A stretch of DNA of 57,993 bases from Gammaproteobacteria bacterium HGW-Gammaproteobacteria-15. Its GTDB lineage: Bacteria; Pseudomonadota; Gammaproteobacteria; Enterobacterales; Alteromonadaceae. Where the stretch lies: NCBI GenBank assembly GCA_002840125.1, contig PGZF01000008.1, forward strand, positions 1-57,993, read 5' to 3'. Made by a program: the position numbers and the translations under genes. Each line of letters starts with the position of its first letter. The stretch's first letter is position 1. Under the pieces are notes generated by a model. That model was not told where the DNA came from and did not search any database. It saw only the letters and a list, made by a program, of their open reading frames with translations. Below, piece after piece: positions 28,514-38,098 of the stretch.

Positions 28514-29952
28514 CTGCACCAGAGCAGAACCTGATCACCGCTTCCGAGCTGACCGCGGCTGATTTACAGCAAACGCTGGGCTATTTATTTGACCATAAGC
28601 TCGATTTTGCTGATTTGTATTTTCAATCCAGTGTGCATGAATCCTGGGTACTGGAAGACGGTTTGGTTAAAGACGGTTCTTTTAATATTGAACGTGGTGT
28701 GGGCGTGCGCGCTATCAGCGGTGAAAAAACCGGTTTTGCCTATGCCGACACCATCAGTGCTGCGGCATTAAAGCAGGCAGCAACAGCGGCACGCGGTATC
28801 GCCGCGCAGGGCCAGAATGGCAGCGTAAAAGCTTTTAGCAAAAGCAGTAACAGCAATATCTATTTACCGTGCGAGCCGCTGCAGAGTTTAACCAATACCG
28901 ACAAAGTTGCCCTGCTGCACCAGATAGAAGCCTATATCCGCACGCTGGATAACCGCGCCGAACAGGTGATGGTAAGTATCTCCGGCGTGTATGAAGAAAT
29001 ACTGGTGGCGGCTACCGATGGCACCTACGCCAGTGATATCCGCCCGCTGGTGCGGTTAAACTGTTCGGTGTTGCTGCAACAGGGCGACCGGCGCGAGCGT
29101 GGCAATGCCGGTGGCGGTGGCCGCACCGATTACAGTTATTTCTACGAGCTTGTTGATGGCACACCGCGCTGGCAGCACTATGCCCGCGAAGCCATACGCC
29201 AGGCCCAGGTTAATTTAACCGCCATCGATGCACCGGCCGGTACTATGCCGGTAGTACTGGGCAGCGGCTGGCCGGGGGTGTTACTGCACGAGGCCGTAGG
29301 CCATGGCCTGGAAGGCGATTTTAACCGTAAAGGCTCATCGACATTTTCTGGCCGCATTGGCGAGCAGGTGGCGTCGAAGCTGTGTACTATTGTTGATGAC
29401 GGTACTCTGGCGCACCGCCGTGGCTCGCTGAATATCGACGATGAAGGCGTACCCAGCCAGCACAATGTGCTGATCGAAAACGGTATTTTAAAAGGCTATA
29501 TTCAGGACAAACACAACGCCATGCTAATGGGCGTGGCGCCAACCGGTAATGGCCGGCGTGAGTCGTTCGCCAATCTGCCGATGCCACGTATGACGAACAC
29601 CTATATGCTGGCCGGCCAGAGCGATCCGGCTGAGATTATCGCCAGCGTGAAAAAGGGCATTTATGCGCCTAACTTTGGTGGTGGCCAGGTAGATATTACC
29701 TCGGGTAAGTTTGTGTTTTCGGCCTCTGAAGCCTACTTAATTGAAAACGGCAAAATTACCGCGCCGATTAAAGGCGCAACGCTAATTGGTATGGGGCCGG
29801 AGGCGATGCAGCAGGTATCAATGGTGGGTAACGACTTAGCACTGGACGCCGGCGTAGGTGTGTGTGGTAAGCAGGGCCAGAGCGTACCGGTAGGTGTGGG
29901 CCAGCCGACATTAAAACTTGATGCCATTACCGTAGGTGGCACCCAGCACTAA
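28510..29952 (+). CDS. tldD: Metalloprotease TldD
   Basis: The 480-residue protein carries the TldD zinc site HEAVGH (H260-H265, HExxxH) in [19 protein letters not shown], and the expected [20 protein letters not shown] near the C-terminus. TldD is the catalytic subunit of the TldD/TldE protease, which trims unfolded peptides, including microcin B17 precursor and the CcdA antitoxin in E. coli. Its partner gene pmbA (tldE) lies at 31910, two genes downstream. The start overlaps the preceding amidase gene by four bases. Confidence 0.97.
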   Translation: MTAPEQNLITASELTAADLQQTLGYLFDHKLDFADLYFQSSVHESWVLEDGLVKDGSFNIERGVGVRAISGEKTGFAYADTISAAALKQAATAARGIAAQGQNGSVKAFSKSSNSNIYLPCEPLQSLTNTDKVALLHQIEAYIRTLDNRAEQVMVSISGVYEEILVAATDGTYASDIRPLVRLNCSVLLQQGDRRERGNAGGGGRTDYSYFYELVDGTPRWQHYAREAIRQAQVNLTAIDAPAGTMPVVLGSGWPGVLLHEAVGHGLEGDFNRKGSSTFSGRIGEQVASKLCTIVDDGTLAHRRGSLNIDDEGVPSQHNVLIENGILKGYIQDKHNAMLMGVAPTGNGRRESFANLPMPRMTNTYMLAGQSDPAEIIASVKKGIYAPNFGGGQVDITSGKFVFSASEAYLIENGKITAPIKGATLIGMGPEAMQQVSMVGNDLALDAGVGVCGKQGQSVPVGVGQPTLKLDAITVGGTQH

Positions 29953-30015
29953 ATTACAGGCAAAACCGCGTTAAGGCGGCATTTAAACCAAAACAACAGC
30001 AGGAAATAAAACAAG

Positions 30016-31011
30016 ATGGCAGCGTTTGGCACTGTGTTTGTCCCAGAGATGGTGATCTCCCGTTATGAGCAATCCGGCTGGAGCCAGCCAAAAATGGTTC
30101 CGGTTGACAGCATCCGCCTGCACCCGGGCGCGCATGTGCTGCATTATTCCAGCACCTGCTTTGAAGGCTTAAAAGCGTTTCGCCATGCTGATGGCGGCAT
30201 TTATGTGTTCCGTATGGACCGCAACGTCAACCGTTTGCAGCAAAGCAGCGAGCTGCTGTCTCTGCCCAAAGTAGACGGCGCCATGTTAAGCCGGATGATT
30301 CTGGATATTGTGAAACACTACGCCGCAGACGTACCAACACCACCGGGTTCTATGTATATCCGCCCGACGCATATCGGTACTGAGGCGTCTATCGGCAAAG
30401 CCGCGGCACCGAGCCTGGAATCCATGCTGTATGTATTGTTATCACCGGTAGGTGATTATTTTGCCGGTGGTGCCAAGCCGCTGCGTTTGCTGCTGGAAGA
30501 TAACGCCCGCTGTGCCGCCCATATGGGTATGGTAAAAAGCGGTGGTAACTATGCCAGTGCGCTACAGCCCATTATGAAAGCCCGCGCGGCAGTGCAGGCC
30601 GATCAGGTGCTGTTTTGCCCTAATGGCGACGTACAGGAAACCGGCGCAGCTAACTTTTTGCTGATCGACGGCAATGAAATTATTACCAAAGCACTGGATA
30701 GCTCGTTCTTACACGGCGTAACGCGTGATTCTATTTTAACGCTGGCACGCGACCGCGGTATGAAAGTATCCGAGCGTGAGCTAACGGTAGATGAGCTGCT
30801 GGAGCGCGCAGCAAAACCGGGCACAGAAGCTGCTTTATCGGGGACCGCTGCGGTATTAACGCCGGTGGGTACGCTGATCCATAACGGTAAAGAATATCAG
30901 GTGGGCTCAGGTGAAGCTGGCAGTACTACTAATGCGCTGCGCCAGGCACTAAATGATATTCAGTGGGGCAAAGCTGAAGATAAACATGGCTGGTTAACGA
31001 AAGTTTGTTAA
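30016..31011 (+). CDS. ilvE: Branched-chain amino-acid aminotransferase IlvE
   Basis: The 331-residue fold-type IV PLP enzyme has the BCAT signature regions: the catalytic Lys in MVKSGGNYA, the FEGLKAF segment, and QETGAANFL with GVTRDSILTLARDRG. It interconverts Val, Leu and Ile with their 2-oxo acids, the last step of their synthesis. The length and YFAGGAKPLRLLLED resemble the eukaryote-like BCAT branch. A short GC hairpin (CCGC/GCGG near 29969-29982) lies in the 63-base leader; AGGAAAT is the probable Shine-Dalgarno. Confidence 0.93.
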   Translation: MAAFGTVFVPEMVISRYEQSGWSQPKMVPVDSIRLHPGAHVLHYSSTCFEGLKAFRHADGGIYVFRMDRNVNRLQQSSELLSLPKVDGAMLSRMILDIVKHYAADVPTPPGSMYIRPTHIGTEASIGKAAAPSLESMLYVLLSPVGDYFAGGAKPLRLLLEDNARCAAHMGMVKSGGNYASALQPIMKARAAVQADQVLFCPNGDVQETGAANFLLIDGNEIITKALDSSFLHGVTRDSILTLARDRGMKVSERELTVDELLERAAKPGTEAALSGTAAVLTPVGTLIHNGKEYQVGSGEAGSTTNALRQALNDIQWGKAEDKHGWLTKVC

Positions 31012-31102
31012 GCAGCTCTTGTTAAACAAGGCTTGCTTGCTCAGATTGGGTTACCGCTGTGCTCGCTCAGGTTAAATCTTGCACCTGTTTGTTATTGCAG
31101 CG

Positions 31103-31258
31103 GTTACAATTCCGTTAGCGCAGCCACAGATATTTTCGCGTTTAGCGAAGGCGGGTAAGAAATTCGTCGGGAACGAATTTCGTCAGCGTAGCTGGCCCGC
31201 CGGATGAGGGGCTGGATTGCCCCGAATTTCGCTGTGGCGAGCACAACGGAGTTGTAAC
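31103..31258. repeat. Intergenic inverted-repeat element, copy A
   Basis: The 27-base arms 31103-31129 and 31232-31258 match at 20 positions as an inverted repeat (shared GTTACAA, TCCGTT and CCACAG). Inside are two further hairpins: AAATTCGT/ACGAATTT around 31170, and a core GGCCCG...GGAT.GCCC around 31194-31222. The same core occurs at 38043-38072 and, less well, at 33354-33388. It fills the gap between ilvE and darP. It could act as a terminator or be a small non-autonomous mobile element. Confidence 0.6.
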
Positions 31259-31273
31259 ACCAGCTAGCTCTAG

Positions 31274-31792
31274 CTATTCTTGAATAATCAATGGCTTAAT
31301 TAGCTGGAATAACTCGCGGAACGCTTTAGGCGGCTGCTGTTTTTCCTGCTCTTTTTTCGCATTGCGAATAAGCTGGCGCAACTGCTGTACGTCAACATCA
31401 GGGTAGGCGGCAATAAAGTCGGTTACGGTGTCATTGTCGGCCAGCAGCTTATCGCGCCATTGCTCTACTTTATGAAACTGCCGTGTGGCCGCCTGGTTGG
31501 TGTTACGCAATACCGCTAAGGCCTGTTCTATCGGCTCCAGCTCACGGGTACGCATTAAACGGCCAATAAACTGAATATGGCGGCGCAGTGCTTCGCGCTT
31601 ATTGCTTAGCTTGTCGGCCAACTGCAGCGCATCTTTTAACTCGTCATCCAGTGGTACTTTGGCGCGGGCCGCCGCACTTAACGACACCAGCTCTTCGCCC
31701 AGCTTTTGTAACTCGTGCATCTCACGCTTTACCTGTGATTTACTCTTACCCTCTTCTTCATCCCAGGTATCGCCGTTAATAAAATCGGTCAT
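31274..31792 (-). CDS. darP: Ribosome-associated protein DarP (YjgA, DUF615)
   Basis: The 172-residue, highly charged alpha-helical protein shows the DUF615 pattern: KSKSQVKREMHELQKLGEEL, RREALRRHIQFIGRLMR-like and the C-terminal RQLIRNAKKEQ plus FRELFQLIKP. DarP binds late 50S ribosomal precursors and aids assembly. It is divergent from pmbA, with a 117-base shared promoter region, the arrangement usual in gammaproteobacteria. Confidence 0.95.
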   Translation of the reverse strand: MTDFINGDTWDEEEGKSKSQVKREMHELQKLGEELVSLSAAARAKVPLDDELKDALQLADKLSNKREALRRHIQFIGRLMRTRELEPIEQALAVLRNTNQAATRQFHKVEQWRDKLLADNDTVTDFIAAYPDVDVQQLRQLIRNAKKEQEKQQPPKAFRELFQLIKPLIIQE

Positions 31793-31909
31793 GCTTGCTT
31801 CACTCTTAACAATAATGCCGCTAAGTATACATGATAGTGCAGCGCAGCAGCAGCCAGCTTACGCAGACTATGATAAGCTTGTGGCAAATAATTTAGCTGA
31901 ACAGACATT

Positions 31910-33256
31910 ATGCAAGTAACTCAACCAACTATCTGGCAGGAAATTGACGAAGTAAAGCAGGCTGTAGCTGAAGTGCTGGCCCACGCCAAACAACTGGGTG
32001 CCAGCACGGCTGAAGCCTCAATGAGCCGTACCAAAGGTTTAAGTGTAGAAACACGCCATGGCGAAGTAGAAACGGTAGAATTTAACCAGGATGGCGGCTT
32101 AGGTATCAGCCTGTATTTTGGCCAGCGTAAAGGCTCGGCGTCTACTGCCGATTTAAGCCCGCAGGCACTGCGCCGCGCGGTTGAAGCCGCTGCCGATATT
32201 GCCCGTTATACTTCTGAAGATCCGCATACTGGCTTGGCTGACGCCAGCTGGCTGGAAATGTCACCGCCGGATCTGGATTTATATTACCCCGACAGCATCA
32301 GCACTTACGAAGCCATAGCGCTGTGTGCATCCTCTGAAGAGGCGGCTTTTGCTACCGACAAACGTATTACCAACTCTGAGGGCGCATCGTTCTCAACGCA
32401 TCAGGGGTTAAAGGTGTACGGCAACAGCCATGGCCAGTTAGTGGGTTATCCCAGCTCACGCCACAGCTTTAGCTGTGTGGTAATAGGCGAAGATGGCGAC
32501 GACATGCAGCGTGACTACAGCTTTACCGTAGCACGCCAGTACAGCCAGTTACTGGACCCAAAACAAATTGGCCGTGAAGCCGCGCTGGAAACTATCGCCC
32601 GTTTAAATGCCCGTAAAATTGCCACCCAAAAAGTACCGGTAATTTTTCGCGCAGATATTGCCAGCAGCTTGTTTGGCCATTTGGTGTCGGCTATTGGCGG
32701 TGGCGCCATTTACCGTAACTCCAGCTTTTTAGTGGATAAGGTCGGCCAGCAAATTATGGCGCCGGGCATAACTATTGTTGAACAACCACATTTAAAACAG
32801 GCGCTGGCGTCCAGCCCGTTTGATGGCGAAGGCGTAAAAACCCGCGACTTAGCGGTAATTGAGCAGGGCGTACTGACTACCTACCTTACCAGCACTTACT
32901 CTGCCCGTAAGCTGGGTATGGCCAGCACCGGCCATGCCGGTGGCATTCATAACTGGCTGGTAAGCCACGGTGATGAAGATTTATTGCAACTGTGCCGCAC
33001 TATGGGCAAAGGTTTGCTGGTTACCGAGCTGATGGGCCAGGGTGTAAATACCGTAACCGGCGATTACTCGCGTGGTGCGGCCGGTTTTTGGGTAGAAAAT
33101 GGCGAAATTCAGTTTCCGGTATCAGAAGTGACTATTGCCGGTAACTTAAAAGATATGTTGATGAATATCAGTGCAGTAGGTAACGACGTTGACCGCCGTG
33201 GCGGGGTATTAACCGGCTCGGTACTGATCAACCAGATGCAGGTCGCCGGCAGTTAA
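31910..33256 (+). CDS. pmbA: PmbA/TldE, partner subunit of the TldD metalloprotease
   Basis: The 448-residue protein belongs to the TldD/PmbA family but lacks the HExxxH site, as expected for TldE. Typical segments are EFNQDGGLGISLYFGQRKGS, TSTYSARKLGMASTGHAGG and YSRGAAGFWVENGEI. It forms the heterodimer with TldD (28510-29952). A strong terminator follows at 33278. Confidence 0.96.
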   Translation: MQVTQPTIWQEIDEVKQAVAEVLAHAKQLGASTAEASMSRTKGLSVETRHGEVETVEFNQDGGLGISLYFGQRKGSASTADLSPQALRRAVEAAADIARYTSEDPHTGLADASWLEMSPPDLDLYYPDSISTYEAIALCASSEEAAFATDKRITNSEGASFSTHQGLKVYGNSHGQLVGYPSSRHSFSCVVIGEDGDDMQRDYSFTVARQYSQLLDPKQIGREAALETIARLNARKIATQKVPVIFRADIASSLFGHLVSAIGGGAIYRNSSFLVDKVGQQIMAPGITIVEQPHLKQALASSPFDGEGVKTRDLAVIEQGVLTTYLTSTYSARKLGMASTGHAGGIHNWLVSHGDEDLLQLCRTMGKGLLVTELMGQGVNTVTGDYSRGAAGFWVENGEIQFPVSEVTIAGNLKDMLMNISAVGNDVDRRGGVLTGSVLINQMQVAGS

Positions 33257-33277
33257 GATTGCCCAGGCCAGCAAAAT

Positions 33278-33307
33278 AAAGCCCGGTTATGTTAACCGGG
33301 CTTTTTT
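33278..33307. terminator. Rho-independent terminator after pmbA, probably bidirectional
   Basis: AAGCCCGGTT and AACCGGGCTT pair perfectly around a five-base ATGTT loop, and TTTTTT follows on the plus strand with an A-rich flank for the minus strand. It sits between convergent pmbA and the M3 peptidase gene. Confidence 0.9.
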
Positions 33308-33327
33308 GTACGAGCTGATGCGAGAAT

Positions 33328-33416
33328 CGACTTGCTTTAAGTCAACCGTTGCAGGCCCGGACGGCCGAATCGAGCCCCCAGGGATGGGTTAACGGCGTGT
33401 TGACGTAAGCAAATCG
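33328..33416. repeat. Intergenic inverted-repeat element, copy C
   Basis: The arms 33328-33346 and 33399-33416 form an imperfect inverted repeat (shared CGA.TTGCTT and GTCAAC). The interior holds GGCCCGGACGGCC and a CCCCAGGGATGGG hairpin, resembling but not copying the core of the elements at 31103 and 37988. It lies between the terminator and the stop of the M3 peptidase gene. Confidence 0.5.
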
Positions 33417-33434
33417 GTTCGTCAAGTTGCATGA

Positions 33435-35618
33435 TTAATCTACTTTGGTTTTCAGGCCACGGCGGATTAACAGTGCATCGGTAGTAGGCTCCTGACCACG
33501 GAAGGCTTTGTAAGACTCCATTGGTGGGCGCGAGTTACCGACAGACAGAATGTTTTTCCGGTAGTTCTGGCCGTTTTCCAGCTTTAAACCGCCTTGTTGC
33601 TGCACATAAGCGTAAGCATCAGCCGCTAAAATTTCACTCCACATATAGGCATAGTAACCGGCAGAATAGCCGCCGCCCATAGAGTGTGAGAAGAAGGTAG
33701 ATTTATACCGCGGTGGTACTGCAGCTAAATTTACACCGTGTTTTTTCAGTGCTGCCGCTTCAAAAGCGTTAACATCCTGCAGTGGCTCATCTGCCGACAG
33801 TGAATGCCATTCCATATCCAACAGCGCAGCAGACAGATATTCCAGCGTGTCAAAACCCTGGTTGAAACTGCGTGAATTCATTACTTTTTGCAGCAGTTCA
33901 GCCGGAATTGGCTCGCCGGTTTCATGGTGCTTAGCGTAGTTAGCGATCACTTCAGGGTGTGCTGCCCAGTCTTCTTCAAACGTAGACGGAAACTCAACAA
34001 AGTCCCGTGATACTGAAGTGCCGGCCAGAGTCGGGTATTTCACGTCTGAGAACATGCCGTGTAAACCGTGGCCCAGTTCGTGGAACATCGTCGTGACGTT
34101 GTCATAACTTACCAGGGTAGGCTGACCTTCAGGTGCTTTTGGAATGTTCATTACGTTAACCACTACCGGTTTTTGGCCGGTTAGATGTGACTGGCCAACG
34201 AATGAGCTCATCCAGGCGCCACCACGTTTGCCTTCACGGGCAAAGTAATCGGCGTAGAAAATTGCCAGGCTGGTGCCGTCGGCATCAAATAGCTCGTAGG
34301 CGTCAACATCCGGGTGGTAAGTCGGTAAATCCGGCCGTGGTTTAAAGGTAATACCGTATAAACGGTTAAAGGTGAAAAACACGCCGTCTTTTAATACGCG
34401 GTTAAACTCAAAGTATTGTTTAACTTCGTTTTCGTCCAGATCAAACTTAGCCTGGCGCACAAACTCGGCGTAGTATTCCCAGTCCCACGGTTGCAGCTCA
34501 AAATCACCGCCTTTTTGCTTAATCATTTCCTGAATGGCAGCCGCTTCCTGGTTGGTATTGGCCACTACTGCAGGCACCATGCTGCCTAACATATCAAACA
34601 CCGCTTGTGGTGTTTTTGCCATTTGTGCTTCCAGGCCATAGCTGGCCCAGTTGTCATAGCCTAACAGTTTGGCACGCTCAGCACGTAGCTGGGCTAAACG
34701 GGCTACCAGTGGGCGGTTGTCGGTTTCGCCGCTTTGCGCGCGGTTGGCAGACGCTTCCCATACACGTTTACGCAGATCGCGGTTACTCAGCTGCGACAGC
34801 ACAGGCTGGCGCGTGGTGTTGGTAATGCTCAGCAGGTATTTACCTTCGTGGCCGGCATCTGTAGCAGCTTTGGCGGCAGCGGTAACATCTGAATCTGACA
34901 AACCTTCCAGCTCTTCTTTAGTATCAACGACAACGGCGATCTTTTTGGTTTCAGCCAGCAGGTTTTGCGAGAACTGGTTAGTGAGCTTAGAGTGCTCTTC
35001 ATTCAGCGCGCGAATAGCAGTTTTTTGCTCTTCAGTCAGTTGAGCACCGGCACGTACGAAACGCTCGTAATACACTTCAATTAAACGCACTGACTCGCTG
35101 TCCAGCTTGAACTCGTTACGTTGCTGGTACAGGTTTTTAATGCGGGCAAATAACTGTGGGTTTAAGTTAATGTTGTCTGAGTGCGCGGCCATTTTTGGGG
35201 CCAACTCTGACTGAATGCTACGCCGCTCTGGGTTAGAATCTGAACCCGCCAGGTTATAAAATACACGAGAAACCCGGGTTAATAACTCGCCGCTTTTTTC
35301 CAGCGCTACCAGCGTGTTTTCAAAGGTGGCTGGCTCCGGGTTGCTGGCAATGGCCTGCACTTCGGTCATGTGCAGCTTCATGCCTTCTTCAAAGGCGGGC
35401 AGGAAATGCTCATCTTTTATTTCAGTAAAGTTTGGTGCTTCGTACTGCAGCATACTTTTTGCAAATAACGGGTTAGTTGAAGTCACATCGGCCACCGGTG
35501 CAGCATCTTGCTGCGTCTGAGTTTGAGTGGTGTCGGTTTGCTGTGGCGCCGTGTTGTCTGAGCAGGCGGTAAGCGCCAGTACAGTGCCAACGGCCGTGGC
35601 AATAAGCGTTTTACGCAT
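33435..35618 (-). CDS. dcp: M3 family metallopeptidase (Dcp-like), lipoprotein
   Basis: The 727-residue peptidase has the M3 zinc site HELGH (H513, E514, H517) in TTMFHELGHGLHGMFS and the Dcp-type ENTLVALEKSGELL and SMGGGYSAGYYAY segments. The N-terminus is a lipoprotein signal with lipobox LTAC followed by Ser and a Gln/Thr-rich linker, so the enzyme should be membrane-anchored and periplasmic. Dcp-type enzymes remove C-terminal dipeptides. The ATG at 35618 has GGAG nine bases upstream; the frame is open 120 bases further, but that part is not signal-like and lacks a Shine-Dalgarno. It may share a transcript with the kinase gene behind it. Confidence 0.93.
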   Translation of the reverse strand: MRKTLIATAVGTVLALTACSDNTAPQQTDTTQTQTQQDAAPVADVTSTNPLFAKSMLQYEAPNFTEIKDEHFLPAFEEGMKLHMTEVQAIASNPEPATFENTLVALEKSGELLTRVSRVFYNLAGSDSNPERRSIQSELAPKMAAHSDNINLNPQLFARIKNLYQQRNEFKLDSESVRLIEVYYERFVRAGAQLTEEQKTAIRALNEEHSKLTNQFSQNLLAETKKIAVVVDTKEELEGLSDSDVTAAAKAATDAGHEGKYLLSITNTTRQPVLSQLSNRDLRKRVWEASANRAQSGETDNRPLVARLAQLRAERAKLLGYDNWASYGLEAQMAKTPQAVFDMLGSMVPAVVANTNQEAAAIQEMIKQKGGDFELQPWDWEYYAEFVRQAKFDLDENEVKQYFEFNRVLKDGVFFTFNRLYGITFKPRPDLPTYHPDVDAYELFDADGTSLAIFYADYFAREGKRGGAWMSSFVGQSHLTGQKPVVVNVMNIPKAPEGQPTLVSYDNVTTMFHELGHGLHGMFSDVKYPTLAGTSVSRDFVEFPSTFEEDWAAHPEVIANYAKHHETGEPIPAELLQKVMNSRSFNQGFDTLEYLSAALLDMEWHSLSADEPLQDVNAFEAAALKKHGVNLAAVPPRYKSTFFSHSMGGGYSAGYYAYMWSEILAADAYAYVQQQGGLKLENGQNYRKNILSVGNSRPPMESYKAFRGQEPTTDALLIRRGLKTKVD

Positions 35619-35756
35619 GAGTATCTCCCTGGAAGATGTAAAGCTTTGTTGTAATAATTGCGCCTTAGCGCAGGCTGCCTGACCGAGTATGCCAAAAATA
35701 CTCAGCGATAAACCAAGTTTGCAGCCAGACGCCAACAAATTAAGACAAAAACCGGC

Positions 35757-37694
35757 TCAGGGCAACTGTCCTGGCTGAATTGATGCATCAAATGGCAGTT
35801 CTATATAAAAACAGCTGCCCTGCGGCGTATTGGGCATATAACCAATGCTGCCATGCATATGGCTAATCAGGCTTTTACTCACGGCCAAACCCAGGCCGCT
35901 GCCACCATGCATGCGGCTGTCAGAACTATCGGCCTGGCTAAAGCGGCTAAATAATTTAGGCACAAATTGCTCACTGATACCCACCCCCTGATCGGCAATG
36001 ATTACCCTTAGCTGGTGCTGGCGCAGCTGTACACTTACCTGCACTGTGCTGTTTGGCGGTGAAAACTTTACTGCGTTACCCAATAAATGCAGTAACACCT
36101 GCTTTAAACGCAGGCTATCGGCCTGCACCTGTGCCTGTTGCAGCTCGGGGGGGCAAAGCAGCACTAACCCAATACGCTGTGGCTGGGCCAGCACCTTGTT
36201 GTCGTCAATACATTGCTGCAGTAGGGGCAGCAGCGGCAGCCTAGTTAACTGAAACTGCATATTGCCGCTGGCCAGCTTTTCTACATCCAGCAGCGTATTT
36301 ACCAGCGTCGTGAGTTGCTGGCAGTTTGTTTGGGCCAATTGCAGCATACGTAGCTGAGAGGAGTTCAGTTCGCCAAGGGCGCCGCCTGTTGCCAACCCCA
36401 GCGCAGCTGAAACAGAGGTTAGCGGGGTGCGCAGTTCATGGCTGACGGTAGCAATAAACTCTTGTTTTAACTGTTCGGTTCTTTGTTGCTCAGACAAATC
36501 CCGCAGCACCAGCAACTGGCGGGCCTGGCGCTGCAGCCGGATATGGCTGCGCCTTATCGCCAGCGGAAATAAGCTGTTGTCGCGTCGCCGGCCCAGCGTT
36601 TCATATTCTGCTTTGTTGGAGGAGGTGGCCGTATACAACTCGTCCAGCCGCTGCGGATCCGCCAGCAGTGCAGTCCAGTGCATACCCGGCAAGGTTGCTG
36701 CGGTATAGCCAAACATCGGGTAGCACGACAAGTTTACCTGTTCTATGGTGCCATCCGGCATGGTGGTAATAATTGCATCGGCTACGTTATCCATAATACT
36801 GCGCAGTTGCAGTTTGTTGCGCTGTTGCTCCGCGACACTACTACGTAAATGCTGGCGCGACATAAACAACCAGCACAGCAGGGCCAGCAGCAATACTGTT
36901 ACGCTGTATGCAGTGGCCCGAATAGGCAGCGCCCGGTCTGGCGGTGCTGTAAGCGAGCGCACTGCCATTTGCCATAAAGCACCCCGCAGGCTAATAGCAA
37001 GCAGCATACTGTCGTCATGAAACAGCCGCTCATCACCATAAAACGCTGCACTGGGGTGGCCCTGGGCCGACAGGCTGCGAATAGCAACCTGCACCTCTTG
37101 CTCAGAGGTTTGCTGCTCCAGCAGCTTCCAAACTGAATCGATATTCACCACTGTGCTGATAATGCCCCAGTAGTTATTGGCATTTATATACACCGGCAGG
37201 CGGTAAATAAAAGCCGTGCCACCCTGCAGCAGGGTAATAGGCCCCACCAGCCGGGCTTCGCGCTGGGCAATAATGGCTGCAATATCCGGCCACTGTTCTT
37301 TTATATCGGGGTAATACAGGCCAAGGGCTTGCTCATTGCCGATAAGGGGATACAAATAACGCAGAGTATTGCCAGGCGCGATACCAATATTGCGGATATG
37401 CCGGGCCTGGTGCACTAATTCGGGCAGTAATAAATGCATTTCGGCCGGCGAAATTTCGCCGTTACGGGCCTGCACATGCGCAGTAAGGCCAATGGTGAGA
37501 TACAACGGTATATTCAATTCAGACTCAATCAACGCCCGCAATTGCCCGGCACTTGCAATTTCATGGCGCAACTGCTGGCTGCGGGCATGTTGTTGCTCAT
37601 GCTTTACTAACGTTTCGGTAGCAAATATCGCAATAATCAGTAGTGTGATGAGTAACAGCCATTGCCAAAAAGAGGGCAGAAATTTATTGCGCAT
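35757..37694 (-). CDS. Sensor histidine kinase: CHASE, PAS, HisKA, HATPase
   Basis: The 645-residue kinase has a transmembrane helix (about 10-26), a periplasmic CHASE-like sensor domain (about 45-255), a second helix (about 262-283), a PAS domain (about 295-400), a HisKA dimerisation helix with H419 in VSHELRTPL, and an ATPase domain with DQGVGIS and GGSGLGLAVS. There is no receiver domain, and no response regulator gene lies beside it, so its partner is unknown. Its ligand cannot be read from sequence. The start ATG is at 37694, facing away from the tRNA gene. Confidence 0.92.
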   Translation of the reverse strand: MRNKFLPSFWQWLLLITLLIIAIFATETLVKHEQQHARSQQLRHEIASAGQLRALIESELNIPLYLTIGLTAHVQARNGEISPAEMHLLLPELVHQARHIRNIGIAPGNTLRYLYPLIGNEQALGLYYPDIKEQWPDIAAIIAQREARLVGPITLLQGGTAFIYRLPVYINANNYWGIISTVVNIDSVWKLLEQQTSEQEVQVAIRSLSAQGHPSAAFYGDERLFHDDSMLLAISLRGALWQMAVRSLTAPPDRALPIRATAYSVTVLLLALLCWLFMSRQHLRSSVAEQQRNKLQLRSIMDNVADAIITTMPDGTIEQVNLSCYPMFGYTAATLPGMHWTALLADPQRLDELYTATSSNKAEYETLGRRRDNSLFPLAIRRSHIRLQRQARQLLVLRDLSEQQRTEQLKQEFIATVSHELRTPLTSVSAALGLATGGALGELNSSQLRMLQLAQTNCQQLTTLVNTLLDVEKLASGNMQFQLTRLPLLPLLQQCIDDNKVLAQPQRIGLVLLCPPELQQAQVQADSLRLKQVLLHLLGNAVKFSPPNSTVQVSVQLRQHQLRVIIADQGVGISEQFVPKLFSRFSQADSSDSRMHGGSGLGLAVSKSLISHMHGSIGYMPNTPQGSCFYIELPFDASIQPGQLP

Positions 37695-37862
37695 GAGTTA
37701 AAGCGTTATGCCAAAAGAAGGTCGGATACCACTGTAGCGCTAAGGCGCCGAACTTGTAAATACGCCAGCGCAAACTGAGTGCCGAAAAAACGCTCAGCTA
37801 AGCGATAGACACACAAGGCAAGGCTGTCTATAATGCGCAGCTTCTGCATAACTGCAGATTGT

Positions 37863-37939
37863 GCACCCGTAGCTCAGCTGGATAGAGCGTCGCCCTCCGG
37901 AGGCGAAGGTCCCGCGTTCGAATCGCGGCGGGTGCACCA
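37863..37939 (+). tRNA. tRNA-Arg (anticodon CCG)
   Basis: A full cloverleaf of 77 bases with encoded CCA: acceptor GCACCCG pairs with CGGGTGC, the D loop contains AGCTCAGCTGGATAGAGC, the anticodon stem TCGCC/GGCGA encloses loop CTCCGGA with anticodon CCG (reads CGG), and the T arm is GCGTTCGAATCGC-like. A single isolated gene with its own terminator. Confidence 0.97.
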
Positions 37940-37947
37940 AAACAAAC

Positions 37948-37973
37948 AACCGCCATTTCGGCGGTTTTTTGTT
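37948..37973 (+). terminator. Rho-independent terminator of tRNA-Arg
   Basis: ACCGCC and GGCGGT pair around an ATTTC loop, followed by TTTTTT, starting nine bases after the tRNA CCA end. Confidence 0.88.
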
Positions 37974-37987
37974 TTTGACACCTTGCC

Positions 37988-38098
37988 CGATGAGAGCGCG
38001 TCGTTCGACAAAAACGTCAGGAACGTTTTTGAACAGCTTTAGCTGGCCCGAAGGGCGAGGGCAGGATAGCCCGAGTAATCGCGGGGGTTACTCTCACA
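37988..38098. repeat. Intergenic repeat element, copy B
   Basis: Contains a perfect hairpin AAAAACGT/ACGTTTTT around CAGGA (38010-38030) and a core AGCTGGCCCG..GG..GAGGG.C.GGAT.GCCC (38041-38072) that matches copy A at 31191-31222. Short GAGAG/CTCTC and CGCG/CGCG arms flank it. The shared order of hairpin then core indicates a common element family. Confidence 0.55.

Noticed and set aside
35619..35738. 40-codon N-terminal extension of the M3 peptidase
   Set aside because: The ATG at 35618 starts a standard lipoprotein signal with a good Shine-Dalgarno; the extension would hide the signal.
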